In this document: positions 1 through 9,143 of the stretch, one piece after another
Position numbering within the stretch: the first letter of the stretch is position 1
Layout: the number at the start of each line of letters is the position of its first letter
Source: Clostridiales bacterium
GTDB lineage: Bacteria > Bacillota > Clostridia > Christensenellales > DTU072
Direction of reading: 5' to 3'
Length of the DNA: 64,000 bases
NCBI GenBank assembly: GCA_012838805.1
Contig: DUON01000003.1
Span: forward strand, 1-64,000
Position numbers and translations under genes: made by a program
The notes under the pieces: generated by a model
Database searches by the model: none
Told to the model about the DNA's origin: nothing
The model's input: only the letters and a program-made list of their open reading frames with translations

Positions 1-32
1 ATAAAGCAAAAATATAATAAAGAGGAGAAAAA

Positions 33-1427
33 ATGAAAATCAGATTTGACTACAACAACATGATGAAAGAATATGTGGGGGATGAGGGAATCTCTCAAAG
101 CGACTTGACAAAGATAAGACCGATAATCCAAAAAGCTTATGACAGCGTTCAAAACAATAGAGGCAAAGGCATGACCCAATGGATGGACCTACCATACAGC
201 CAAGCCGAAGTTGTGGACGAAATCATGAGTTTTGCAAAAAGCGTGAGGAAAAAGTTTGATAACTTTGTGGTTTTGGGGATAGGCGGTTCAGCGCTTGGAC
301 CCATGGCGGTATTTCAAGCTCTGTGCCATTTAAGGCACAATGAGCTCCCAAAGAGCAAGAGAAAGGCACCCAAATTCTATGTTGAAGACAATGTAGACCC
401 CGAAAGGATGACGGCTCTTTTGGATGTTTTAAAATTGGAAAAGACCATGTTCAATGTCATTACAAAGAGCGGCTCCACCTCTGAAACCATGAGCCAGTAT
501 CTTATCATTATGGACTTGTTAAAGAAAGCTTTTGGGGATAAGGCAAAAGAACATATTGTCGCCACCACCTCACAAGACAAAGGAAACCTTATAAAAATCG
601 CAAAACAAGAGGGGCTCAAGACCTTTTATATTCCCGACGGCGTGGGCGGAAGATTCAGCGAACTGTGCCCGGTTGGTCTTTTGCCGGCCGCAGTTTTGGG
701 CATAAACATCAAAGAACTTCTTAGGGGTGCGGCTTCAATGGATAGAAGATGCAAAGTCAAGAATTATAAGAGAAACCCTGCGCTTATGGCGGCGGCTTTG
801 CAATATATTTGTATAAACAAGGGCAAGAATATAAGCGTTATGATGCCTTATGCGGATTCATTGAAGCTTATGGCGGACTGGTACTGTCAGCTTTGGGGAG
901 AAAGCCTTGGAAAAGCTGTGGACTTGGACGGCAACACTGTTTATGTGGGGCAAACGCCAGTCAAGGCTCTTGGAGTTACTGACCAGCACAGCCAAGTTCA
1001 GCTATATACCGAAGGTCCTTTTGATAAGGTAATCACGCTTGTAGGCGTGGAAAATTACCGCTCCCAAGTGACCATAAGCCAAGGCTGTGAAGACTTTCCC
1101 GATGTTTCTTTCTTGTCGGGGCATACCTTAAATGAACTGATTAAAGCGGAAATGCTTGCAACCGAATACGCCCTAACAAAAAATAGACGGCTCAACAATT
1201 TGATTATGCTTCCCGAAGTAAACGCACATACTATCGGACAGCTCTTGATGTTCTTTATGATGCAGACGGCTTATATAGGAAGCATGCTGAATATCGATGC
1301 CTTTAATCAGCCCGGAGTTGAGGAGGGCAAAAACGCCACATATGCGCTTTTGGGAAGAAAAGGCTATGAAAAAAAGGCGGAGGAACTGCAAAACAAAAAG
1401 CAAAAATCAGATAAGTATATTATATAG
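33..1427 (+). CDS. pgi: Glucose-6-phosphate isomerase
   Basis: This enzyme interconverts glucose-6-phosphate and fructose-6-phosphate in cytoplasmic glycolysis and gluconeogenesis. The 464-residue protein has the two sugar-isomerase (SIS) domains of the family. Visible motifs are GIGGSALGP near residues 82-90, the phosphate-binding KSGSTSE near 145, GGRFSELCPVG near 205, the catalytic-Glu region LWGESLGK near 288, TDQHSQ near 316 and QPGVEEGK near 426. Its length matches the roughly 450-residue Gram-positive form. The ATG at 33 follows AGAGGAG by 5-6 nt. The gene stands alone ahead of the pyr promoter, and only a weak AT-only inverted repeat follows it. The assignment is secure. Confidence 0.97.
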   Translation: MKIRFDYNNMMKEYVGDEGISQSDLTKIRPIIQKAYDSVQNNRGKGMTQWMDLPYSQAEVVDEIMSFAKSVRKKFDNFVVLGIGGSALGPMAVFQALCHLRHNELPKSKRKAPKFYVEDNVDPERMTALLDVLKLEKTMFNVITKSGSTSETMSQYLIIMDLLKKAFGDKAKEHIVATTSQDKGNLIKIAKQEGLKTFYIPDGVGGRFSELCPVGLLPAAVLGINIKELLRGAASMDRRCKVKNYKRNPALMAAALQYICINKGKNISVMMPYADSLKLMADWYCQLWGESLGKAVDLDGNTVYVGQTPVKALGVTDQHSQVQLYTEGPFDKVITLVGVENYRSQVTISQGCEDFPDVSFLSGHTLNELIKAEMLATEYALTKNRRLNNLIMLPEVNAHTIGQLLMFFMMQTAYIGSMLNIDAFNQPGVEEGKNATYALLGRKGYEKKAEELQNKKQKSDKYII

Positions 1428-1467
1428 CGTTTTATAAATATTAAGGATATAAATATTTTAAAAACAT

Positions 1468-1496
1468 TTGCAAAAGGTATCGCCGTATGGTATTAT
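1468..1496 (+). promoter_or_regulatory. pyr operon promoter
   Basis: A -35 element TTGCAA (1468-1473), an exact 17-bp spacer and a -10 element TATTAT (1491-1496) predict a start near 1503. That leaves a leader of about 120 nt holding the PyrR-type regulatory hairpins before pyrR. The element is read by eye; the spacing and position make it convincing. Confidence 0.75.
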
Positions 1497-1514
1497 TAAT
1501 TTGAAAATAATGAA

Positions 1515-1547
1515 ATCTTTAAATCAGGTACAGTGATGCCGAAAGAT
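1515..1547 (+). promoter_or_regulatory. PyrR-binding (anti-antiterminator) RNA hairpin
   Basis: The lower stem is ATCTTT (1515-1520) with AAAGAT (1542-1547). The upper stem is GGTA (1527-1530) with TGCC (1537-1540). The hexaloop CAGTGA fits the CNGNGA loop known for PyrR-binding RNAs, and the internal bulge is purine-rich on the 5' side as expected. The 3' arm (1543-1548) can instead pair with TATCTT at 1565-1570, just before the downstream terminator, which gives the classic competition. When UMP is plentiful, PyrR binding should favour this hairpin and hence termination. The fold and loop are seen; the regulatory direction is inferred from the Bacillus system. Confidence 0.75.
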
Positions 1548-1549
1548 AA

Positions 1550-2160
<611 letters not shown>

Positions 2161-2161
<1 letters not shown>

Positions 2162-2188
2162 GGTCTTAAGATTTAAGACCTTTTTTTT
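2161..2188 (+). terminator. Intrinsic terminator between pyrR and pyrB
   Basis: A perfect 9-bp inverted repeat, AGGTCTTAA (2161-2169) with TTAAGACCT (2173-2181), has a 3-nt loop and is followed by a run of T to 2188. It begins in the pyrR stop codon and ends about 9 nt before the pyrB start. It looks like a strong intrinsic terminator inside the operon and should lower expression of pyrB onward relative to pyrR unless it is antiterminated. Confidence 0.8.
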
Positions 2189-2197
2189 GAGGTAAAG

Positions 2198-3121
2198 ATG
2201 AATTTAGGAAGAAAAGATCTTTTGGGGCTAAAAGAGCTTGACAAAGAGGAAATAATCAAGATTTTGGATGTCGCCGCGGAAATGAAAAAAATTCTTTCCC
2301 AAGGCGTAAAGAGGGTTCCGCATTTGCAAAATAAGAGCGTGGTTACACTTTTTTATGAGAATTCCACCCGAACAAGGATGAGCTTTGAGCTTGCGGGAAA
2401 GTTCCTTTCAGCGTCGGTCTCCAATATCGCAGTATCCAATTCCTCCGTGCAAAAAGGGGAGAGCCTTATAGATACCGGCAAGACTTTGGATGCGCTTATG
2501 ACTGACGTGGTGATAATCCGCCATTACTGTTCTGGCGCTCCGCATCTTCTTGCCAAAAACATAAAAGCGCGCGTCATAAATGCCGGTGACGGAATGAACG
2601 AACACCCCACCCAAGCTTTGTTGGATATGTTCACCATGAGGGAAAAAGTCGGGCACTTGAAAGGGCTTAAGGTGACAATAATCGGCGATATCAAGCATTC
2701 CCGAGTGGCAAGAAGCAACATTATCGGCTTGAATAAGCTTGGTGCCCAAGTCACGCTAACCGCTCCCAAGACGCTTTTGCCTTATGACATTGAAAGAATG
2801 GGAGCGCAAGTCAAACCTCTGAATGAGGCTGTAAAAGACGCTGATGTGATAATGAGCCTTAGGATGCAAATGGAAAGGCAGTTGAGCGGACTTATACCGT
2901 CAAGGAAAGAATACGGCAGATTTTATGCCTTAACCGAAGATGTGTTGAACACTGCCAGAAAAGATGTGTATATCATGCATCCGGGTCCAATGAATAGGGG
3001 AATTGAGCTGTCTTCCGAGCTTGCCGACTCCCCGCAGAGCGTAATCAACGAACAAGTCACCAATGGCGTGGCTGTCAGAATGGCGGTGCTGTTCTTACTG
3101 ACGAGAGGTGGCAAGAGATGA
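2198..3121 (+). CDS. pyrB: Aspartate carbamoyltransferase catalytic chain
   Basis: It condenses carbamoyl phosphate with aspartate to give N-carbamoyl-aspartate, the first committed step of pyrimidine synthesis. The 307-residue protein has the carbamoyl-phosphate loop STRTRMSFE near residue 55, HPTQALLDM near 136 and [10 protein letters not shown] near 261, and is the usual length for the family. No regulatory chain pyrI is adjacent, as in Bacillus. The ATG at 2198 follows GAGGT by about 5 nt. The stop overlaps the pyrC start by 4 bp, suggesting translational coupling. Confidence 0.97.
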   Translation: MNLGRKDLLGLKELDKEEIIKILDVAAEMKKILSQGVKRVPHLQNKSVVTLFYENSTRTRMSFELAGKFLSASVSNIAVSNSSVQKGESLIDTGKTLDALMTDVVIIRHYCSGAPHLLAKNIKARVINAGDGMNEHPTQALLDMFTMREKVGHLKGLKVTIIGDIKHSRVARSNIIGLNKLGAQVTLTAPKTLLPYDIERMGAQVKPLNEAVKDADVIMSLRMQMERQLSGLIPSRKEYGRFYALTEDVLNTARKDVYIMHPGPMNRGIELSSELADSPQSVINEQVTNGVAVRMAVLFLLTRGGKR

Positions 3122-4386
3122 GAGTACTTATTCAAGGCGGTTTATTATTTGGTCAAGGGGAGTCTAAGGATATCCTTTTAGAAAACGGCGTCATTACAAA
3201 AATTGAGGACAGTGTTTCTGGCAGTTTTGACAGAGTGATTGACGCAAGAGGTCTTGCGGTAAGCTCTGGGCTTATAGATATGCATACGCATTTAAGGGAG
3301 CCGGGCTATGAACATAAGGAGAATATCTATACTGGCACAAAAGCGGCGGCGAAAGGCGGTTTTACTTCGGTTTGCTGTATGCCCAATACAAGACCTGTAT
3401 GCGACAACGAATCGGTTGTTATTTATATAAAAGACCAAGCAGCTAAGGCGAATCTTTGTAGAGTATTTCCGATAGGGGCTATCACAAAGGGGCTTCAAGG
3501 CAAAGAGCTTGCGGAGATAGGCTGTATGAAAAAAGAGGGCATAGTCGCCATAAGCGACGACGGCAATCCGGTGGAAAATTCCCAGCTTATGCGCCTTGCC
3601 ATGGAATATGCGGACGATTTTGGGGTATTGGTTATAAGCCATTGTGAGGATAAAAATCTTGTTGCTGACGGGCTTGCTAACGAGGGATTCCACGGCACTA
3701 AGGCGGGGCTAAGGGGCAATACAAGAGCTGCGGAAGAAGTGATTGTGGCAAGGGAAATCGTGCTTGCTGAAACCTTGGGCACAAGAATTCATATTGCACA
3801 TGTCAGCACCAAAGGAAGCGTAGAGCTTATAAGACAGGCGAAGAAAAGAGGTGTTAAGGTGACATGCGAGACTTGTCCTCACTATTTCATTTTAGACGAT
3901 AGTCTTTTGGAAAGCTTTGATACCAACCTTAAGGTAAATCCGCCCATAAGGACTAAGGAAGATGTACTAGCGATAATCGAGGGCATAAAAGAGGGCGTGA
4001 TAGACTGCATTGTCACAGACCATGCCCCTCACCACAAAGACGAAAAGAATGTGGAGTTCCAGTACGCTATGAATGGGATAAGCGGTTTGGAAACGGCTTT
4101 TGCTTTGAGTTATAGCCATTTAGTAAAGGCTGGACATATTCCCTTGTCCAAACTGTTTGACTTAATGAGTAAAAATCCCGCCGAGATACTTGGGCTGGGG
4201 CTGGGACGCCTTGAGATAGGCTCCACCGACATATCGATTTTTGACTTGAACACAAGTTATAAAATCGATACAAGCAAATTTTTGTCAAAGGGTAAAAATT
4301 CTCCGTTCAACGATTATGAAGTTTATGGCTCTGTGATGTATACTATTATTGGAGAAAATATAATTGAATGCGAGGAATTGAGATGA
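3118..4386 (+). CDS. pyrC: Dihydroorotase
   Basis: A zinc amidohydrolase that cyclises carbamoyl-aspartate to dihydroorotate. The 422-residue protein shows the metal-binding [10 protein letters not shown] near residue 54, further metal-site histidines in VISHCED near 172 and IAHVST near 226, and the catalytic DHAPHH near 301. Its length and motifs fit class I (PyrC type) dihydroorotase, not an inactive pseudo-dihydroorotase. It overlaps pyrB by ATGA, and its stop overlaps the pyrF start. Confidence 0.97.
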   Translation: MRVLIQGGLLFGQGESKDILLENGVITKIEDSVSGSFDRVIDARGLAVSSGLIDMHTHLREPGYEHKENIYTGTKAAAKGGFTSVCCMPNTRPVCDNESVVIYIKDQAAKANLCRVFPIGAITKGLQGKELAEIGCMKKEGIVAISDDGNPVENSQLMRLAMEYADDFGVLVISHCEDKNLVADGLANEGFHGTKAGLRGNTRAAEEVIVAREIVLAETLGTRIHIAHVSTKGSVELIRQAKKRGVKVTCETCPHYFILDDSLLESFDTNLKVNPPIRTKEDVLAIIEGIKEGVIDCIVTDHAPHHKDEKNVEFQYAMNGISGLETAFALSYSHLVKAGHIPLSKLFDLMSKNPAEILGLGLGRLEIGSTDISIFDLNTSYKIDTSKFLSKGKNSPFNDYEVYGSVMYTIIGENIIECEELR

Positions 4387-5276
4387 TTATTGATAACTTA
4401 ATTGAAAATATTCTGGAAAAGAACAACCCTTCGATCGTTGGACTGGATACATGCGTGAGCTATCTTCCGCATGCCAAGGACATTAAGGATAACTATACGG
4501 CGAGTGAAGAAATCCTTAAGTTCAATAAGCGCATTATTGACAGCGTAAGCGATATCGTCCCCGCCGTCAAGGTTCAGATAGCGTATTATGAGATGTACGG
4601 CATAAGCGGTCTTAAGGCGTTTGCGGACACCATACTTTATGCCGAAAGCAAGGGACTGACGACTATCGCCGACATCAAGAGGGGGGATATATCCTCAACG
4701 GCGCAGGCTTACAGCAACGCTTTTCTTGGCAAAAACGATATCAAGGTCAAGAGGTCGTTTAAGGCTGATTTTATCACCGTAAACGGATATTTTGGTACCG
4801 ACGGCATCAAGCCTTTTATACAAGACTGTATTGACCGCAACCGAGGAATGTTTGTGCTTGTCAGAACATCAAATCCTTCGTCATGTGAGCTTCAAGGGCT
4901 GGAACTTGCGGACGGAAGAAAGGTGTATGAGGCTATGGCGGACCTTGTCAAGGACTGGGGAAAAGAGCTCATTGGAAAATACGGCTATAGCAGTGTGGGA
5001 GCTGTTGTGGGCGGTACTCATAAAAAAGAGTGCAAAAGCCTTAGGGAGAGAATGAAAAACACCTTTTTCCTTGTGCCGGGATACGGCGCACAGGGTGCAA
5101 GCGCAGATATGCTCAAAGGTTGTTTTGATGAAAACGGTATGGGAGCGATTGTCAATTCCTCAAGAGCTATCCTTTTGGCAAGGGAAAATAAAAAGTACAG
5201 CAATGATTATGCGGAGGCGGCAAGGCAGGCGGCTATCGATATGAGAAACGACATCAACAAAGCGATAGGCAGGTAA
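4383..5276 (+). CDS. pyrF: Orotidine 5'-phosphate decarboxylase (long subfamily)
   Basis: It decarboxylates OMP to UMP, the last step of the pathway. At 297 residues it belongs to the longer OMP decarboxylase subfamily (about 270-310 aa, common in Clostridia, actinobacteria and Myxococcus), not the roughly 230-aa Bacillus form. Visible are the N-terminal VGLDTC strand and the catalytic DIKRGDIS near residue 97. The ATG at 4383 overlaps the pyrC stop (ATGA) and follows GAGGAATTGAG; a start at 4368 lacks a good ribosome-binding site. Confidence 0.95.
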   Translation: MIIDNLIENILEKNNPSIVGLDTCVSYLPHAKDIKDNYTASEEILKFNKRIIDSVSDIVPAVKVQIAYYEMYGISGLKAFADTILYAESKGLTTIADIKRGDISSTAQAYSNAFLGKNDIKVKRSFKADFITVNGYFGTDGIKPFIQDCIDRNRGMFVLVRTSNPSSCELQGLELADGRKVYEAMADLVKDWGKELIGKYGYSSVGAVVGGTHKKECKSLRERMKNTFFLVPGYGAQGASADMLKGCFDENGMGAIVNSSRAILLARENKKYSNDYAEAARQAAIDMRNDINKAIGR

Positions 5277-5278
5277 GC

Positions 5279-6310
5279 ATGGGTTTTTTGGGGTTGGAAG
5301 ACGGACAGCTTTTTGAAGGAAGACTCATTGGGAGCAAAAGAAAAGCGATAGGAGAGATTGTTTTCAATACGGGAATGACGGGTTATGAAGAAATTCTTTC
5401 CGACCCGTCATATTTTGGACAAATGGTCTTGATGACCTATCCGCTCATTGGCAACTATGGAGTAAACCTTGAGGATATGGAGTCTTCCAAACCGCATATA
5501 AAAGCACTTGTGGTTAGAGAACTTTGCGACTTTCCCTCTAATTGGCGTTCCGAACAAGATTTGAACAGCTGGCTTGTCAAACACAATATCCCGGGAATTC
5601 AAGGCGTGGATACCCGTCATATTACAAAAATTATTAAAGAAAAAGGAGTTATGAACGCAATTATTTCAGAGGACAAACCCACCAAAGAAGATTGGGATAA
5701 AGTAAAAGCTTATAAAATAAAAGAGCCTGTAAAAAAAGTGAGCGTAAAAAAGGCGTATAAAATTGACGGTTCAGGAAAGAATGTGGCTGTCGTGGACCTT
5801 GGGGTGAAGAGAAATATTCTGAACTGCTTGATTGAAAGAAACCTTAATCTGACGGTGTTTCCCTATGATGTAGAGCCGTCCGAGATATTATACGGCGGTT
5901 TTCATGGGGTGGTGTTCACTAACGGTCCTGGAAATCCCAAAGATAATAAAGAAATTATTGAGAATATAAAAGCCTTGATAGGGAAGAAGCCGATTATGGG
6001 AATATGTCTTGGGCATCAGCTTGTGGCGCTTGCTCAAGGGGCGGATGCCCAAAGACTAAAGTACGGTCATAGGGGCGGAAATCATCCCGTAAAGGACTTA
6101 AAAAGCGGAAAAATGCATATTACTGCACAGAACCATAGCTATGCCGTAATAGCGGAGACGCTTCCCAAGAACAGCAAAGTTACTTTTATAAACTGGCATG
6201 ATAAGACGGTAGAGGGTGTAAAATACTCCAACAATTGCTTTACGGTGCAGTTTTATCCCGAGGCAAATGACACAGGATATCTTTATGACGAATTTTTAAG
6301 GATGATGTAA
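5279..6310 (+). CDS. pyrAA: Carbamoyl-phosphate synthase small (glutaminase) subunit, altered active site
   Basis: CarA/PyrAA normally hydrolyses glutamine and channels ammonia to the large subunit. The 343-residue protein has the N-terminal CPSase_sm_chain domain (about 1-130) and a class I glutamine amidotransferase domain (about 165-343). The nucleophile Cys243 is intact in GICLGHQ, followed by GGNHPVKD and ITAQNHSYAV. The catalytic dyad motif, normally HPEAS, reads YPEAN (Tyr326, Glu328), and several residues usually following it (PGPxD) are missing. The codon is TAT at 6254-6256. The usual partner gene carB/pyrAB is absent; pyrK follows with a 1-bp overlap. Family assignment is secure; glutaminase activity is doubtful. 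Confidence 0.93.
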   Translation: MGFLGLEDGQLFEGRLIGSKRKAIGEIVFNTGMTGYEEILSDPSYFGQMVLMTYPLIGNYGVNLEDMESSKPHIKALVVRELCDFPSNWRSEQDLNSWLVKHNIPGIQGVDTRHITKIIKEKGVMNAIISEDKPTKEDWDKVKAYKIKEPVKKVSVKKAYKIDGSGKNVAVVDLGVKRNILNCLIERNLNLTVFPYDVEPSEILYGGFHGVVFTNGPGNPKDNKEIIENIKALIGKKPIMGICLGHQLVALAQGADAQRLKYGHRGGNHPVKDLKSGKMHITAQNHSYAVIAETLPKNSKVTFINWHDKTVEGVKYSNNCFTVQFYPEANDTGYLYDEFLRMM

Positions 6311-7059
6311 TGATAACGACAAAAGCAAAAATCTTATTAAATATAAATGTAACAGCTAGTAACATCTATAAAATTGTGCTTTTTATTGAGGGCATGCCTA
6401 AGATAAAAGCCGGTCAGTTCGCTATGGTCGACTGTGGGAAAACAGACGGGGTACTGCTTAAACGCCCTTTGAGCATTCATTCCTTTGACAACGACACAAT
6501 AACAATTCTATACAAAGCCTTGGGCAAGGGCACAAAAGCCCTTTCAAGAATGCAGAAAGGCAGTATCATAGATATTATTTTACCGCTTGGCAACGGCTTT
6601 GAGGCAAGGAACTATTCTAATATAGCCCTTGTCGGGGGCGGATTGGGTATATTTCCCCTTTATTCGGTGATAAACGAATATCCTCAAAAGAATTATTATG
6701 CATATCTTGGTTGCAAAGATAAACATGATTTTGTATGTAATGATATCTTTAATGAGAAGTGCAGAAAGACATTAATAGCCACCGACGACGGCTCTTTGGG
6801 ACAAAAAGGTCTTGTGACTGACTTTTTGGCGTCTGATTTGAAACGGTTCAATGCTATTTTTGCCTGTGGACCTAAACCTATGCTTAAGGCTCTTAAAAAT
6901 TTAGTTGTGGGTACCCAAATACCCACTTTTGTATCACTTGAAGAAAGAATGGGATGCGGATTCGGGGCTTGCTTGACATGCGCTTGTAAGACAATTCGTG
7001 GTAAAGAAAGGGTTTGTATGGAAGGTCCTGTTTTTGATATAAAAGAGGTGATACTATGA
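6310..7059 (+). CDS. pyrK: Dihydroorotate dehydrogenase B electron transfer subunit
   Basis: PyrK carries FAD and a [2Fe-2S] cluster and passes electrons from dihydroorotate oxidation at PyrD to NAD+. The 249-residue protein has the flavin-binding RPLSIHS near residue 52, a Gly-rich ALVGGGLG nucleotide site near 105, CGPKPML near 189, and the ferredoxin-type cluster cysteines in CGFGACLTCAC plus a later VCMEGPVF. Its start overlaps the CarA stop by 1 bp and it overlaps pyrD by 4 bp, so the two subunits are co-translated. Confidence 0.96.
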   Translation: MITTKAKILLNINVTASNIYKIVLFIEGMPKIKAGQFAMVDCGKTDGVLLKRPLSIHSFDNDTITILYKALGKGTKALSRMQKGSIIDIILPLGNGFEARNYSNIALVGGGLGIFPLYSVINEYPQKNYYAYLGCKDKHDFVCNDIFNEKCRKTLIATDDGSLGQKGLVTDFLASDLKRFNAIFACGPKPMLKALKNLVVGTQIPTFVSLEERMGCGFGACLTCACKTIRGKERVCMEGPVFDIKEVIL

Positions 7060-7961
7060 CCGCTTTAAGCACAAATATATGCGGAATTGAATTCAAAAAT
7101 CCCGTAATTGCAGCAAGCGGGACTTTCAATTTTGGAAAAGAGTTTAAGAACTTCTTTTCTTTGTCCAAGCTTGGCGGTATATGCTTAAAGGGTTTGACTT
7201 TGGGAAAAAGAGAGGGCAACGACTCCCCAAGAATCGCTGAATGTTATGGCGGAATCCTCAACAGCGTAGGGCTTCAAAACCCCGGACTTGAGGCTTTTTT
7301 GAGAGATTTGACGTCTGTTTTGAAAGAAGATACTAATTTTATTGCCAATATAGCTGGGAATACTGTATCTGAATATTGCGCATTAGCAGAAAGGCTTAGC
7401 GATACCGATATATCCATGATAGAACTTAATATCAGCTGTCCCAATGTCAAAAAAGGGGGGCTTTCTTTCGGGGTGTTGCCCGAAGATGTCAAAAATATAG
7501 TAAAGGAAGTAAGAAAATTTTGCAAAAAACCTCTTATTGTCAAGCTTTCTCCCAATGTGGCGTCTATTTCCGACAATGCTTTGGCAGCGCAAGACGGCGG
7601 GGCGGACTGTATTTCATTAATAAATACGCTTAAGGGAATGGCAATTGATATTTATACAAGAAAGCCGATATTGTCCAATGTCATAGGCGGTTTGAGCGGA
7701 CCTGCGATAAAGCCTGTGGCGCTCGCCATGGTGTATGAATGCTATAAGGCGGTGGATATCCCAATAATCGGAATAGGCGGAATTATGGATTATAAGGACG
7801 CCTTGGAGTTCATGCTTGCGGGTGCAAGTGCTGTGCAAGTCGGAACGGCAAATATGATAAATCCTATGGCAATGGTGGAGATAATAGAGGAACTGACGGA
7901 ATTTTGCAAAGAAAACAATATCAAAAACATAAAAGAGCTTGTGGGAGGACTTGTTGTATGA
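7056..7961 (+). CDS. pyrD: Dihydroorotate dehydrogenase B catalytic subunit
   Basis: An FMN TIM-barrel enzyme that oxidises dihydroorotate to orotate together with PyrK. The 301-residue protein shows [13 protein letters not shown] near residue 12, the active-site Cys region [13 protein letters not shown] near 123, the FMN-phosphate segment [18 protein letters not shown] near 230, and [12 protein letters not shown] near 252. Its length and its overlap with pyrK mark the NAD-dependent class 1B type. It overlaps pyrE by ATGA. Confidence 0.97.
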   Translation: MTALSTNICGIEFKNPVIAASGTFNFGKEFKNFFSLSKLGGICLKGLTLGKREGNDSPRIAECYGGILNSVGLQNPGLEAFLRDLTSVLKEDTNFIANIAGNTVSEYCALAERLSDTDISMIELNISCPNVKKGGLSFGVLPEDVKNIVKEVRKFCKKPLIVKLSPNVASISDNALAAQDGGADCISLINTLKGMAIDIYTRKPILSNVIGGLSGPAIKPVALAMVYECYKAVDIPIIGIGGIMDYKDALEFMLAGASAVQVGTANMINPMAMVEIIEELTEFCKENNIKNIKELVGGLVV

Positions 7962-8527
7962 CCGATAGGGAAATCATGGATATTTTTGAAAAAGCCGGGG
8001 TGCTGATGAGCGGACATTTTCTACTGACCAGCGGAAGGCATAGCGATAGATATATGCAATGTGCAAAGCTTTTTACATATCCCGAATATAGCGAAAGGCT
8101 GACAAAAGAACTTACAAAAAAAATTCAAGGTGTTGATATAGAATGTGTTGCTTCTCCCGCAATCGGCGGAATAATCATAGGATATTGCATGGCGAAACAC
8201 TTGGGCAAAAGGAATATTTTTGCCGAAAGGCAAGATTCAGAGATGACTTTTCGGAGGGGTTTTGAGATAAAAAAAGGAGAAAAGTGCTTAGTTGTCGAAG
8301 ATGTTGTGACCACCGGCGGTTCTGTCAAAGAGGTTATTCAATTGATTAATAATAACGGCGGTCAAGTGGTTGGAGCGGCTTCCCTTGTTGACAGAAGCGG
8401 TGGTAAAGCTGATTTCGGCGTTCCGTTCTATTCCTTGGTATCCGTCGAGATACAATCCTATGAGCCCGCAGACTGTCCAATCTGTAAAGAGGGAATACCG
8501 CTTGTAAAACCCGGCAGTAGAAAGTAA
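7958..8527 (+). CDS. pyrE: Orotate phosphoribosyltransferase
   Basis: It joins orotate to PRPP to form OMP, the substrate of PyrF. The 189-residue product has the PRPP loop [12 protein letters not shown] near residue 112 and the substrate region [12 protein letters not shown] near 25. The ATG at 7958 overlaps the pyrD stop; an upstream in-frame start at 7904 lies within pyrD and has no ribosome-binding site. This is the last gene of the operon, followed by a strong terminator. Confidence 0.96.
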   Translation: MTDREIMDIFEKAGVLMSGHFLLTSGRHSDRYMQCAKLFTYPEYSERLTKELTKKIQGVDIECVASPAIGGIIIGYCMAKHLGKRNIFAERQDSEMTFRRGFEIKKGEKCLVVEDVVTTGGSVKEVIQLINNNGGQVVGAASLVDRSGGKADFGVPFYSLVSVEIQSYEPADCPICKEGIPLVKPGSRK

Positions 8528-8563
8528 AGAATTTTCTATTATACGCTATAAAAAAATAATTTG

Positions 8564-8590
8564 GCTTTCCTTAATAGGAAAGCTTTTTTT
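8564..8590 (+). terminator. Terminator of the pyr operon
   Basis: A 7-bp stem, GCTTTCC (8564-8570) with GGAAAGC (8577-8583), has a TTAATA loop and is followed by seven T. It lies 37 nt past the pyrE stop and faces the convergent rnpB transcript. The rest of 8528-8691 shows no gene or other clear signal. Confidence 0.88.
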
Positions 8591-8691
8591 ATTCGTTGTT
8601 ATGAACAATGCGTTATAATAACTGAATGGTATTTTTAAGATATTTATGGCTGAAAAACATTCAATGATAGCTGTTAATTTTCTATAAAGTG

Positions 8692-8724
8692 AAAAAATCG
8701 AGGCCGGCTCAAAGAGCCAGCCTC
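8692..8724 (-). terminator. Terminator of rnpB (minus strand)
   Basis: On the minus strand an 11-bp stem (one G-U pair), GAGGCTGGCTC with GAGCCGGCCTC, has a TTT loop. It runs from 8724 down to 8700 and is followed by a run of T (8697-8692). It starts directly after the RNase P RNA 3' end. Confidence 0.88.
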
Positions 8725-8726
8725 TG

Positions 8727-9052
8727 AAGTTAGTCTATAAGCCGAGTTCTGTCTTGAATGACCATCTGTCTAGGCAAACCGTTGCCGGAATGCTCAAGCG
8801 ATTTTTGGGGTCGGACGGGCAATCCATTTGACCCGTATCTTGCATCAGGCGGGGTTTACATAGCCAATTTCGTCGCCGAACTGCTGGTGCGCTCTTACCG
8901 CGCCTTTCCACCCTTACAAAACCTTGCGGTCTTGCGGTATATTTCTGTTGCACTATCCTTGAAGTCGCCTTCAGTGGGAGTTACCCACCGCCTTTGCCCT
9001 GTGATGCTCGGACTTTCCTCATCAATACTGATGCGGTCACTCGACTAACTCT
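8727..9052 (-). ncRNA. rnpB: RNase P RNA (bacterial)
   Basis: This is the catalytic RNA that trims the 5' leader of pre-tRNAs. Reading the minus strand, the universally conserved GAGGAAAGTCCGAGCATC lies near the 5' end (about 9022-9005) and ACAGAACTCGGCTTAT near the 3' end (about 8752-8737). The ends pair as helix P1, AGTTAGTC with GACTAACT, which sets the boundaries at about 9052 and 8727. At about 326 nt it is on the short side for the class. It has its own promoter and terminator. Open frames across this stretch on either strand are not genes. Confidence 0.95.
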
Positions 9053-9058
9053 ATAAGC

Positions 9059-9087
9059 ATTTTAGCATAAAAGCCCTGTGTTTGCAA
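9059..9087 (-). promoter_or_regulatory. rnpB promoter (minus strand)
   Basis: On the minus strand, TTGCAA (9087-9082), a 17-bp spacer and TAAAAT (9064-9059) predict a start about 7 nt downstream, at the 5' strand of helix P1. The match of promoter to RNA end supports both calls. Confidence 0.8.
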
Positions 9088-9143
9088 CAACTTAGTATTG
9101 TTTAGACATCTGTATTATGGAAATAATAAACAGAGGAGATTTT

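Noticed and set aside
14..19. TATAAT just before pgi
   Set aside because: A start about 7 nt downstream would fall inside the pgi ribosome-binding site, and the -35 region is outside the window, so it cannot be judged as a promoter.
1427..1467. AAATATT inverted repeat after pgi as a terminator
   Set aside because: A+T only, with no clear T tract; too weak to call.
8735..9048. Open frames of 72 and 96 codons on both strands within 8735-9048
   Set aside because: They lie inside the RNase P RNA, whose conserved 5' and 3' elements and pairing ends explain the sequence.
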